From Ignavibacteriales bacterium (GTDB taxonomy: Bacteria > Bacteroidota > Ignavibacteria > UBA10030 > UBA8401): a DNA stretch of 45,466 nucleotides. The first letter of the stretch is position 1. Every line of letters begins with the position of its first letter. This document shows, piece after piece, positions 1 to 8,231 of the stretch. The stretch covers positions 7,748-53,213 of the forward strand of contig JACPGG010000041.1 in assembly GCA_016182545.1 (NCBI GenBank). The letters are read 5' to 3'. The position numbers and the translations under genes are program-made. The notes beneath the pieces were generated by a model. The model searched no databases and was not told where the DNA came from. It saw only the letters and a list, made by a program, of their open reading frames with translations.

Positions 1-2286
1 GTGGTCTTTTCAGGAGTGGCAGCATACACATTTATCGGTCCCTTCATTTACGAAGCGACGGCGATCGTTCAGGTAAACTCCAAACCGACCACCGGAGAGA
101 TGAGTTTCTATGCGATAGATTTCTCCGGAATGTCCGTGCAACGGAATCTTATGAAAGAGATCGGCGTACTCACATCCCGATCACTCGCAGAAGATGTGAT
201 ACAGAGACTCAAAGCAAATCCGGTGATCACCCCGGGAGGGACCGATACACTTGTAATTCTCCAGCGATCGGACGAAGACCCGCCTCATTTAAAATTTGCC
301 AGCGATGAAACGATCATTGAATATCTGCAAGGCGACGTTACCTATGAACCGAATGTCAGTGCCGATATCATCAATATTTATGCCCGCAGCACCGACCCGA
401 AAGAATCCGCGATACTTGCAAATACCGTTGCAGAAGCGTACTACGAGAACAACCTGAATGCGAGCCGTAAACAACTCCGCACCGCGCGTGAATTTCTGGA
501 ACGGACCTACGAAGGAAAAAAAAAGGAACTGGATGAGGCGGAAGATTCCCTCCGTTCATACGTGGAACAATTCGGTATCATAGACGAAAAAGGGGAATCG
601 TACCTGGCGACAATTGCCGGTTTGGATGCAAAAGTCCGTGAGACAGAGATCGAGATGCAGACGACCAAAAGTCTTATCGCAAACTACCAGCGGCGCATCA
701 ACGAAATAAAAGCTACCCTGCCGAAGAATGTGGAACAAACGATCAGTATGGACTCCCGGCGATTGTTCGACCTTGTGACCAGTTTGGAAGTACAGAAGAT
801 CCTTGATCAGGTGGCGAAATTGGAAGTCGAACGGGATAATATCCTTGCGTCGAATCCGAATGCCCTGAATACACCCACCGTGAAGAAAAAATTGGCGGAG
901 ATCAATACGGAGATCGCCGAACAGCGGAAGAAGATGCAGCAGAAAATAGGGACATCGGAATCTTCTTCGCAGTCGAAGATCATGGACAAACTCGACTTGG
1001 CGAAAGAATTGAACAACAAGTTGATCGACCAGCAAATAAAATTGCAGTCCCTTGAAGCCGCCCATCGTGCGTTGTTGGAAAGTCTGCAGATGAAAGAGAC
1101 GGAGTACAAAGAGATCCCGAAGCGCAATACGGAGTATGCGCGCCTGCAGCGGTCAAAGATCACGCTGGAGAAACTCTTTGTTGCAGTCGAAGAAAAATAT
1201 CAATCGGCACTTGTTGCGGAGCAATCGCAGTTCGGATATGTCGATGTATTGCAAAGTGCCATCCCGCCGATGGAATTCATCGAGCCGAACATCCCGAAAA
1301 ATCTCGGCTTCGGTCTGATCGTCGGGATCATTCTCGGTATCAGTCTTGCATTCCTTATCAACAACTTCGACGACCGCATTCATAAACCGGAAGAGATCAA
1401 GCGTGCCGGAATTTCGGTACTGACTGTCGTTCCTGTGATGGATGAGCAAGCGCATAATTTAAGAGGACGCATCTATACACCGACGAGCGCCGTCAACGGT
1501 GAACGGGGCACGTTGAAACGGGAACTGCTTATCGATGAAGGGCAGGAGGTGGTCAAAGATGCGATGATCAATCCTCATTTAGTTTCAGCCATCAACCCGT
1601 ATTCGCGTATCGCCGATGCATATCGCAGGTTGCGGACGAGCGTGCAGTATTGGAGGCAGGATCTGCAGATCCGGACGATACTCGTCACCAGCGGTGCACC
1701 GCAGGAAGGGAAATCCATTACCAGTTCGAATTTGGCGACCGTCTTTGCGCAGGCACAGAAAAAAGTACTCCTCGTCGATGTCGATCTTCGACGCCCTTCC
1801 ATCCATGAGATCTTCAGTCTTGATCTTGAGCCGGGATTGACGGAGGTATTGTTCGGTGAGATCGATTTTCAATCGGCGATACGGAAGACATTCGTCGAGA
1901 ATCTCGATATCATGACATGCGGCTCCATTCCGCTGAATCCGACGGAACTGATCAGCTCTCCCGCGATGCGGAGATTTAAGGAAGAGATGTTGCAGCAGTA
2001 CGATGTGGTGATCTTCGACTCGCCCCCTATCTTATTATTCACCGATGCGGAACTGCTGGTCTCGATGGTCGATTCGGTCGTCTTTGTCGTCAAATCCGAA
2101 TCGACGCAAATGGGGAATCTTGAACACGCTGTCGACCTCATCGAAGGGATCAAAATGAATTTTACCGGCGTTGTTGTCAACCATTACGTGCTGAACAGGC
2201 TGCATCGCGGATATTACCATTTGCACGGCGACTATTACTACCAACAGAAATACAAAGAATACAAAGCACCGCAGAGTACGACATGA
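1..2286 (+). CDS. Wzz/GumC-type polysaccharide co-polymerase fused to BY-kinase (5' partial)
   Basis: Controls chain length and export of a surface polysaccharide, and carries its own bacterial tyrosine kinase. The frame is open at base 1 and begins inside what looks like the first membrane helix (residues 1-13), so the true start lies upstream. A long coiled-coil periplasmic region (about 160-420) is followed by a second membrane helix (about 434-453). The cytoplasmic CpsD/CapB-like kinase domain shows Walker A GAPQEGKS (565-572), Walker A' VLLVDVDLRRP (589-599) and Walker B VVIFDSPP (669-676). The C-terminus has a tyrosine cluster (GYYHLHGDYYYQQKYKEY), the usual autophosphorylation tail. 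It overlaps the next gene by 4 nt and heads the polysaccharide operon. The family is clear; the polymer is unknown. Confidence 0.92.
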   Translation: MVFSGVAAYTFIGPFIYEATAIVQVNSKPTTGEMSFYAIDFSGMSVQRNLMKEIGVLTSRSLAEDVIQRLKANPVITPGGTDTLVILQRSDEDPPHLKFASDETIIEYLQGDVTYEPNVSADIINIYARSTDPKESAILANTVAEAYYENNLNASRKQLRTAREFLERTYEGKKKELDEAEDSLRSYVEQFGIIDEKGESYLATIAGLDAKVRETEIEMQTTKSLIANYQRRINEIKATLPKNVEQTISMDSRRLFDLVTSLEVQKILDQVAKLEVERDNILASNPNALNTPTVKKKLAEINTEIAEQRKKMQQKIGTSESSSQSKIMDKLDLAKELNNKLIDQQIKLQSLEAAHRALLESLQMKETEYKEIPKRNTEYARLQRSKITLEKLFVAVEEKYQSALVAEQSQFGYVDVLQSAIPPMEFIEPNIPKNLGFGLIVGIILGISLAFLINNFDDRIHKPEEIKRAGISVLTVVPVMDEQAHNLRGRIYTPTSAVNGERGTLKRELLIDEGQEVVKDAMINPHLVSAINPYSRIADAYRRLRTSVQYWRQDLQIRTILVTSGAPQEGKSITSSNLATVFAQAQKKVLLVDVDLRRPSIHEIFSLDLEPGLTEVLFGEIDFQSAIRKTFVENLDIMTCGSIPLNPTELISSPAMRRFKEEMLQQYDVVIFDSPPILLFTDAELLVSMVDSVVFVVKSESTQMGNLEHAVDLIEGIKMNFTGVVVNHYVLNRLHRGYYHLHGDYYYQQKYKEYKAPQSTT

Positions 2287-2789
2287 AATCATTGATCACA
2301 GTCTTGTGGCTGGCATTTTCCATCGTTGCTGTTGCGCAAGTATCGACCGATACCGAGGTCAACACAAGCTCGAAACTCGGAGAGATCCGTCCCGGCTATT
2401 ACGTCATTGCAAAACCGTTCGAAGTTACAATGACCGTCAACGTCTGGGGGGAGGTCCCGCTCCAGGGACTCTACGTCGTTCCGGTGCAGACCGATATCGT
2501 GCAGATCATCTCATACTCCGGCGGCCCGAAGGAGAAATCCGACCTCGAAGATATCCTCATCTATCGTGCGACCGACAGTAAAAAAAGCAATGCGCAGCGG
2601 ACGATGATGCGGGTGAACGTCGTTGATATCGTCGAAGGAGAAAAACGGCCGTTGGTGCTGCAGCCCGGCGACATGATCGTTGTGAAGAAGATCCCCGACG
2701 CGCTGACATGGCTTGACATTTTTGCGATCACGACGACGATCACCTCTCTGTTAACACTGATCATCAGCGTGATTGCGTTATCAAAGTAG
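2283..2789 (+). CDS. small SLBB-domain polysaccharide export-associated protein
   Basis: 168 aa. A signal peptide (residues 1-18, cut near AVAQ) is followed by one SLBB/soluble-ligand-binding-like beta-grasp domain (about 35-135: GYYVIAKPFEVTMTVNVWGEV... LQPGDMIVVKKIP) and a C-terminal hydrophobic helix (about 145-165). It overlaps the upstream BY-kinase gene by 4 nt (ATGA), so the two are translationally coupled. In Wza-type export proteins SLBB domains follow a polysaccharide-export domain, which is missing here. The protein may therefore be an accessory ring or anchor component rather than an outer-membrane channel. That role is inferred from domain content and position. Confidence 0.7.
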   Translation: MKSLITVLWLAFSIVAVAQVSTDTEVNTSSKLGEIRPGYYVIAKPFEVTMTVNVWGEVPLQGLYVVPVQTDIVQIISYSGGPKEKSDLEDILIYRATDSKKSNAQRTMMRVNVVDIVEGEKRPLVLQPGDMIVVKKIPDALTWLDIFAITTTITSLLTLIISVIALSK

Positions 2790-2820
2790 CGGACAATGTT
2801 CAATAGTTGCGAACCTGTGC

Positions 2821-3414
2821 ATGATCAAACTACACATTGGATGTTTCGATACACCGAACGACGGTTGGTATAACACCGATGTAACGCCGCATATTGTTAT
2901 TTCCCGCATCCCCCTGCTGCCGACGCTCCTTCATGCATTCGGCATCATCGATGATCTTCGATATCGACAACATCAATCCGGAATTTTTCGCCGCGTGCAC
3001 TATTTGAATGCGCTGAAAAGTTTTCCGTTCGACGCTGACAGTGTCGGCGCCGTTTACTCCTCCCATATGTTGTACAATTTCACTCAGGCGCAGGCATTGT
3101 GGTGTCTGCAGGAGGTCCATCGTGTGCTCGCACCGGGCGGTATTGTCCGGCTTGCATTGATCGATCTGGATGAACTTGTCCGCACATACGATCCTGACAA
3201 ACCGGAAGAGTTTCTTGAACCGATGTACCAGCCGTCGGTTCGTGGAAGCAAAAACAGAATGAAGTGGTCGTACAATGCAACGTCGTTATCTGCATTGCTG
3301 GAACAAGCGGGATTCCGGCATATAGTGCGGAGGACTTTCAAAACAGGGGATTGCCCGGATGTTGAGCGGATCGACCATCGTCCCGATTCTTTGTTCATGG
3401 AAGGGACAAAATAG
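2821..3414 (+). CDS. class I SAM-dependent methyltransferase
   Basis: About 197 aa from the ATG at 2821. The frame is open further upstream, but only a TTG precedes this ATG, and MIKLHIGCFDTPNDGWYNTD is a typical N-terminus for small predicted SAM methyltransferases (glycine-motif variant LHIGC). The Methyltransf_11-type core continues with PFDADSVGAVYSSHMLYNF and EVHRVLAPGGIVRLALIDLDEL. No clear Shine-Dalgarno precedes the start. It sits 31 nt behind the SLBB gene inside the polysaccharide operon, so it probably methylates a sugar or lipid-linked intermediate; the substrate cannot be read from sequence. Confidence 0.75.
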   Translation: MIKLHIGCFDTPNDGWYNTDVTPHIVISRIPLLPTLLHAFGIIDDLRYRQHQSGIFRRVHYLNALKSFPFDADSVGAVYSSHMLYNFTQAQALWCLQEVHRVLAPGGIVRLALIDLDELVRTYDPDKPEEFLEPMYQPSVRGSKNRMKWSYNATSLSALLEQAGFRHIVRRTFKTGDCPDVERIDHRPDSLFMEGTK

Positions 3415-3430
3415 TGCTGCGGAGGCTGAT

Positions 3431-4471
3431 ATGAATGCGGCGGTACGGCATATCAAAAACTGGCTTTTGTCGAACCAGCCGCAACGGGTGATCGCGAAAT
3501 CGGTGCGGAATATTTTTTTTCCGAAACGATTGAACGATTTTGTTGTGAAGACGATTTCGATCGAGGTCTCGAGCATCTGCGACGCGAACTGCATCTTTTG
3601 CAACTACAAGTTCGGATACAGGGCGAAAAAGACCCTCACGCTCGAGGAATTCAGAAAGATCGCCGAATCGTGTGTAGCTCTTGGATATGAAAATCTGGAT
3701 TTTACATCGCTTGCCGGAGAGTTGTTCACGAACAAGAACGCCGTTGAGATCATCCGGTGCGCAAAAGAGGCAGGTTTCAAGCATATCGGAACATATACGA
3801 ACGGGATCCTTATCCACCGGCAGGATGTTGAGGCGCTGTTACGTTCGGGGATCAACGTGCTGATGATCTCGACACCCGGGTTTACGGAAGAGTTGTATGA
3901 AGAATTGTTCGACGTTAAAAAATTCGGGGACTTCCAAAAATCGATCGGTGCATTGCTCCAAACGCACAAACGGATCGGTTCCAAAGTACAGATCGTCTTT
4001 GAACCGCGTACATATTTGACGCTGGAAGAAATGAAGGAGAACATCTTCTACAAGGAACACATCGCGCAGTATGTGAACGACTATATCTGGATGAACGAGC
4101 CGCTCCGTGTGTTCGACACGTGGGGAGGCGATATCTCAAAGAAGGACCTCGTCAGGAACATGAAGATCGACAGGAATCCCATGAAGTCGATCTATCCTGT
4201 AAAAAAAGTGTACCCCTGCGAGCGGCTCTACACCGTCGGCGTTCATGCAAACGGCGATGTTCGCCTTTGCAACTGCCGTTTCGATTCGTCGATCGAAACG
4301 GAAAAAGATTCGCTGTATATCGCTTCAATGACCAAGTATAAAAATTTGCAGGAATTGATGAGAGAGAACGCGGCAAAAATTGAAATGATACGTGACGATT
4401 TCACCAGGGGAAAAATGCCGGAGCTTTGCCGCAAATGTCCTTTCTATGCACCGGTCAAAACGGAAGGGTAG
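3431..4471 (+). CDS. radical SAM protein with SPASM-like C-terminus
   Basis: 346 aa. The start at 3431 is chosen because GGAGG lies 5 nt upstream; an earlier in-frame ATG at 3359 is inside the previous gene. The radical SAM [4Fe-4S] motif is C50-x3-C54-x2-C57 (CDANCIFC). The C-terminal part has further cysteines (C263, C280, C282, C333, C336) in a SPASM/twitch-like arrangement around VGVHANGDVRLCNC, which normally binds one or two auxiliary clusters. Such enzymes in polysaccharide loci modify sugars or peptides by radical chemistry. The substrate here is unknown. Anaerobic or microaerobic operation is implied by the clusters. Confidence 0.85.
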   Translation: MNAAVRHIKNWLLSNQPQRVIAKSVRNIFFPKRLNDFVVKTISIEVSSICDANCIFCNYKFGYRAKKTLTLEEFRKIAESCVALGYENLDFTSLAGELFTNKNAVEIIRCAKEAGFKHIGTYTNGILIHRQDVEALLRSGINVLMISTPGFTEELYEELFDVKKFGDFQKSIGALLQTHKRIGSKVQIVFEPRTYLTLEEMKENIFYKEHIAQYVNDYIWMNEPLRVFDTWGGDISKKDLVRNMKIDRNPMKSIYPVKKVYPCERLYTVGVHANGDVRLCNCRFDSSIETEKDSLYIASMTKYKNLQELMRENAAKIEMIRDDFTRGKMPELCRKCPFYAPVKTEG

Positions 4472-4475
4472 ATCA

Positions 4476-5315
4476 ATGCCCGACTCAAAGATACAAACAG
4501 AGGAAATGGTCATACGCTCTTCAAAAGGGATCTCCGCATTGCATCTGCGCGAGTTGTGGGAATTCCGCGAGCTCTTTTTCTTTCTGGTCTGGCGCGATAT
4601 CAAGATCCGGTACAAGCAAACGGTGCTGGGTGTGGCATGGGCTGTCATTCGTCCCGTCTTTGCCATGGCTGCGTTCACATTCGTGTTCAATAAACTTGCC
4701 GGCTTTACGGTGAATGAGGTCCCGTACCTTGTCTTCGTCCTGTGCGGAGTGACGATCTGGAATTTTTTCAGCGAATCGATCTCCTTTGCAACGAACAGTC
4801 TGATCAAGGAATCGAACCTCATCACGAAAGTTTATTTTCCCCGCATCATCATACCGTCGGCAACGGTGCTCGCATCGTTCGCGGATTTTATCGTCGCATT
4901 CATCCTCTTCCTGATCGTGATGCTGATATTCGGCATTGCACCGACTGCGGGATTTCTTTTTTTCCCGGCTTTCGTTCTTATCGCCATCCTCGCTGCGCTT
5001 GGCATCGGATTCTGGTTTTCGGCACTCTCCGCGCGGTACCGCGATATTGCCTATGCTCTGCCGTTCGCCATTCAAGTTTTGTTTTGGGTAACGCCCGTAG
5101 GCTATTCGCTTGCGCATGTTCCCGAGAAATGGCGGGTGTATTTCTGGCTGAATCCGATGACGGGTGTGCTGGAAGGGATGCGATGGAGTTTGCTCGGATA
5201 CGGTGAACTGAATGGTACGGCGGTACTCGGCTCATTTTTTATTGCGCTCGTGCTTTTCATTACCGGGATGGGAAATTTTACACGCATGGAAAGAAAAATG
5301 GCGGACTTTATCTGA
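4476..5315 (+). CDS. wzm: ABC-2 type polysaccharide transporter permease (Wzm-like)
   Basis: 279 aa from the ATG at 4476, preceded by GGAAGGG; the frame is open upstream into the radical SAM gene. The N-terminal cytoplasmic stretch LWEFRELFFFLVWRDIKIRYKQTVLGVAWAVIRP is the hallmark of O-antigen/teichoic-acid ABC-2 permeases, and about six membrane helices follow. It pairs with the ATPase gene immediately downstream (1-nt TGATG overlap) to export an undecaprenyl-linked glycan across the inner membrane. The family assignment is firm; the exported polymer is inferred from context. Confidence 0.92.
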   Translation: MPDSKIQTEEMVIRSSKGISALHLRELWEFRELFFFLVWRDIKIRYKQTVLGVAWAVIRPVFAMAAFTFVFNKLAGFTVNEVPYLVFVLCGVTIWNFFSESISFATNSLIKESNLITKVYFPRIIIPSATVLASFADFIVAFILFLIVMLIFGIAPTAGFLFFPAFVLIAILAALGIGFWFSALSARYRDIAYALPFAIQVLFWVTPVGYSLAHVPEKWRVYFWLNPMTGVLEGMRWSLLGYGELNGTAVLGSFFIALVLFITGMGNFTRMERKMADFI

Positions 5316-6583
5316 TGCCGGCAGTCATAACAGCACATAACGTCGGCAAGCAGTACATCATTACGAGGCGGCATCTCCACAATTCGTTGCGCGATGTGAT
5401 CGCCGAAAAATTTTCTCGCCTGACCGGACGTTCGTCGTCAGCGAATGACGACGTCTTGATCTGGGCTTTGGACGACGTGTCGTTCGACGTGCAGCAGGGT
5501 GAAGTGCTCGGGGTGATCGGCAGGAATGGCGCCGGGAAAAGCACACTCCTGAAAATAATTTCCCGCATCACGGAACCGACGAGCGGAGAGATCCGTTTCC
5601 GCGGGCGTGTTGCGTCGCTGCTGGAAGTCGGAACAGGATTCAGCGGCGAGTTGACCGGACGGGAGAATGTCTATCTCAACGGCGCGATCCTTGGAATGAA
5701 GAAGAACGAGATCGACAGGAAGTTTGACGAGATCGTCGCGTTCGCTGAGGTAGAGCAGTTCGTCGATACACCCGTGAAACGGTATTCGTCCGGAATGTAC
5801 ATGCGGCTGGCATTTGCGGTCGCCGCTCACCTTGAAACCGAGATTCTGATCGTCGACGAGGTCCTTGCCGTCGGCGATTCGCAATTCCAGGAGAAGTGCC
5901 TGCGACGGATGGAAAATATCAGCAAACAGGAGGGGAGAACCGTGCTGTTCGTCAGTCATAACATGGGGACGATCACAAAACTGTGCACGCACGCGCTGTA
6001 TTTGCAGCAAGGGAAAGTGAGAGCATTGGGAGAGACGAACAGTGTTGTGTCGCAGTATCTCCACTCCGAAGTACAGGAAGGTGCCGAAAAAATATTGACA
6101 CACCAGCATCCGAACATCCTGCACTTCAAAGAAATTTTTTTCAACAAAATTGCTGTTAAAGATCATCAAGGTCTTTACTCGACCGAGATCGACGTGCGCT
6201 ATCCTTCATCGATCGTTATCGATTATACGGTCTCAAAACCGGTACGGAATATCGAGATCTCCGTGCGATTCTTTTCGTACGACGGCAGACCTGTCTTCAC
6301 CTGCCATCAATCCGATCTGCAGCCCGATCTGTACCTGCAGCGCCAGCAAGGAACATTCCGGGCGGTGCTGACGCTGCCGCCGAATATTTTAATTCCGGGT
6401 GAATACTATATCAGTCTCGAAGCGCATGAACCTGCCGAGCGCGTTCTGGATAAGCACGAGCATGTCATTAAATTCCGCGTGAACGAGACCGGTTCAAAAC
6501 TTTCGCGCTACCAACCGCACCAGTATATGCATGGCGTGATCATGGCGGAATTTCCATGGACCAACGAACGGACCTCATCATGA
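5315..6583 (+). CDS. wzt: polysaccharide ABC transporter ATPase with Wzt-type C-terminal domain
   Basis: 422 aa. The nucleotide-binding domain has Walker A GRNGAGKST (69-77), signature YSSGM (157-161) and Walker B ILIVDEVLAVGD (177-188). Residues after about 265 form the beta-rich Wzt C-terminal domain that in O-antigen exporters recognises the modified non-reducing end of the glycan (YPSSIVIDYTVSKPVRNIEISVRF... LTLPPNILIPGEYYISLEA). That domain suggests chain ends are capped, plausibly by one of the methyltransferases in this operon. The start overlaps the permease stop by 1 nt and the end overlaps the next methyltransferase by 4 nt. Confidence 0.93.
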   Translation: MPAVITAHNVGKQYIITRRHLHNSLRDVIAEKFSRLTGRSSSANDDVLIWALDDVSFDVQQGEVLGVIGRNGAGKSTLLKIISRITEPTSGEIRFRGRVASLLEVGTGFSGELTGRENVYLNGAILGMKKNEIDRKFDEIVAFAEVEQFVDTPVKRYSSGMYMRLAFAVAAHLETEILIVDEVLAVGDSQFQEKCLRRMENISKQEGRTVLFVSHNMGTITKLCTHALYLQQGKVRALGETNSVVSQYLHSEVQEGAEKILTHQHPNILHFKEIFFNKIAVKDHQGLYSTEIDVRYPSSIVIDYTVSKPVRNIEISVRFFSYDGRPVFTCHQSDLQPDLYLQRQQGTFRAVLTLPPNILIPGEYYISLEAHEPAERVLDKHEHVIKFRVNETGSKLSRYQPHQYMHGVIMAEFPWTNERTSS

Positions 6584-7236
6584 AACAATTGATACGCACG
6601 CTGCTGAAACCTCTCGCTCCGTACATCCGCCGTCTCATCGGCGATCATCCCGTTCCGTTGGAACAGATGCCGGACAGTCCGATGCTCTTCCGCATGTATC
6701 GCGATTATCTATTGACCGGGCACTCTCGCGTTCCCGGCGGCTGGATGTACGGCAAAGAGTATTATCCGGATTACATTACGGTCGGAGGGAATTCGCTTGC
6801 AATACAGCGCGTTGCGCTGGAGTATTGCAAAGGAAAAGGGATCGATGTCGGTGCTTCATTTTGGCCCCTGAAAGGGGCGACGCCGGTCGATATCGCATCG
6901 GGCGCCGGTGTTGCAAACCGTATCGAAGATATTCCCGCAGAATCGCAGAACTTCGTTTTCAGTTCCCATTGCCTCGAGCATATCGCTGAATGGGAAACAG
7001 CGATCGATGAATGGATCGGAAAATTAAAAAAAGGGGGAACGCTTTTTTTATACCTTCCTCATCCGGAGTGTAAACTCTGGCATCGCAGCAATCCGTTAAT
7101 GGCTGACCTGCATGCGTGGACACCGACGCCGGCGATCATTGCAAAAGCATTGACCAAACGGAACATGAAGATCGTTGCACGGGACGACGGTCCGGATCAC
7201 TTTTTCAGTTTCTATGTCTGTGCACGGAAACGGTGA
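6580..7236 (+). CDS. class I SAM-dependent methyltransferase
   Basis: 218 aa. The ATG at 6580 overlaps the ATPase stop (ATGA), which is why it is preferred over the in-frame ATG at 6556. The SAM-binding region KGIDVGASFWPLKGATPVDI and the post-I motif FVFSSHCLEHIAEWETAIDEW / LKKGGTLFLYLPHPE place it in the Methyltransf_11-like superfamily. Because it directly follows Wzt, it is a candidate glycan chain-terminating methyltransferase, as in ABC-dependent O-antigen systems; this is an inference. It overlaps the next gene by 1 nt. Confidence 0.8.
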   Translation: MKQLIRTLLKPLAPYIRRLIGDHPVPLEQMPDSPMLFRMYRDYLLTGHSRVPGGWMYGKEYYPDYITVGGNSLAIQRVALEYCKGKGIDVGASFWPLKGATPVDIASGAGVANRIEDIPAESQNFVFSSHCLEHIAEWETAIDEWIGKLKKGGTLFLYLPHPECKLWHRSNPLMADLHAWTPTPAIIAKALTKRNMKIVARDDGPDHFFSFYVCARKR

Positions 7237-8228
7237 TGCCCCCTTTGCCAAAAAAAATTCTCCATGCTGCAAGGATCGAACTTGCCGCGCTCCGCGAAAT
7301 TGCGCGGCACGGGTTCCCTGATTCCATGCTGCAATTTTTAGGAGGTATCGGGGACGAACTGTTATTGACGGCGGTTGCGCATGAACTTCGGGCTCGTCAT
7401 TCTCACGTGAAGATCTGGCAGGTCTCCCATTCTGCGACGCTGCTGCAGCACAATCCGGATTATCACGCCGTCTTTTCATACGATGCATCGGTCCAGAGCT
7501 ATGACAGCAGGATGCTTCGGTACGCAAAGATACTCGATTCGCGCCGCGTACCTCTTTCGTATTCCATTGAAGTGATCAAAGGGGAATTGGAAATTCCTCC
7601 GGGAGAACACATCGTCGCCCGGTTGTGCAGAAAAGCGGGAATCAGCGGACCGATCCGTCTCCGTCCGTACTGTTACTTGACGGACGATGAAAAAGCGAAA
7701 GGAAAAATCGCCGGTGACTTCATCGTTCTCCAGAATGTCGGCGATTCGACGCATCAAACATTCATGAAGAACAAGAAGTGGTATTCCGATCGGTTTCAGA
7801 ATGTTATCGATTCGTTAAAGAATAAATATCGGTCGATCGAAGTAGTTCAAATCGGAACAGAGGGAGATGTGTTATTGGATGGCGTGATCGATCTGCGCGG
7901 AAAGACGACATTGCGCGAATCTGCCGCGATACTGTCAAATGCGAAATGTTTTATCGGCACGTCGGGATTGCTCAAGCATCTCGCACGCGCAGTGGATACC
8001 AGATCAGTTATTATTTATGGAGGGAGGGAACATTCGCACCAGACAGGGTACATCTGCAATGAGAATCTCAATAGTTACGTCGATTGCGCCCCCTGCTGGC
8101 ATTGGAATCTGTGTGATTACGATAAGAAGTGCATGCAAATGATCTCTTCGGACATGGTCGTCACCGCGGCGGAAAAAGTACTCGATACGCAGCATCAGCC
8201 GCTTCTTGAAGAAACCGTCATAGTATAG
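7236..8228 (+). CDS. glycosyltransferase family 9-like (heptosyltransferase superfamily)
   Basis: 330 aa from the ATG at 7236 (TGATG overlap with the preceding stop). The GT9 fold shows an N-terminal GGIGDELLLTAVAHELRARH segment and a C-terminal donor domain: WYSDRFQNVIDSL, VVQIGTEGD, DLRGKTTLRESAAILSNAKCFIGTSGLLKHLARAV, then CAPCWHWNLCDYDKKCM. The last motif is the Cys-rich CxxC...C element common in GT9 homologues. It probably transfers a heptose or related sugar from a nucleotide donor during glycan assembly at the cytoplasmic membrane; donor and acceptor are unknown. Confidence 0.8.
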   Translation: MPPLPKKILHAARIELAALREIARHGFPDSMLQFLGGIGDELLLTAVAHELRARHSHVKIWQVSHSATLLQHNPDYHAVFSYDASVQSYDSRMLRYAKILDSRRVPLSYSIEVIKGELEIPPGEHIVARLCRKAGISGPIRLRPYCYLTDDEKAKGKIAGDFIVLQNVGDSTHQTFMKNKKWYSDRFQNVIDSLKNKYRSIEVVQIGTEGDVLLDGVIDLRGKTTLRESAAILSNAKCFIGTSGLLKHLARAVDTRSVIIYGGREHSHQTGYICNENLNSYVDCAPCWHWNLCDYDKKCMQMISSDMVVTAAEKVLDTQHQPLLEETVIV

Positions 8229-8231
8229 GAT

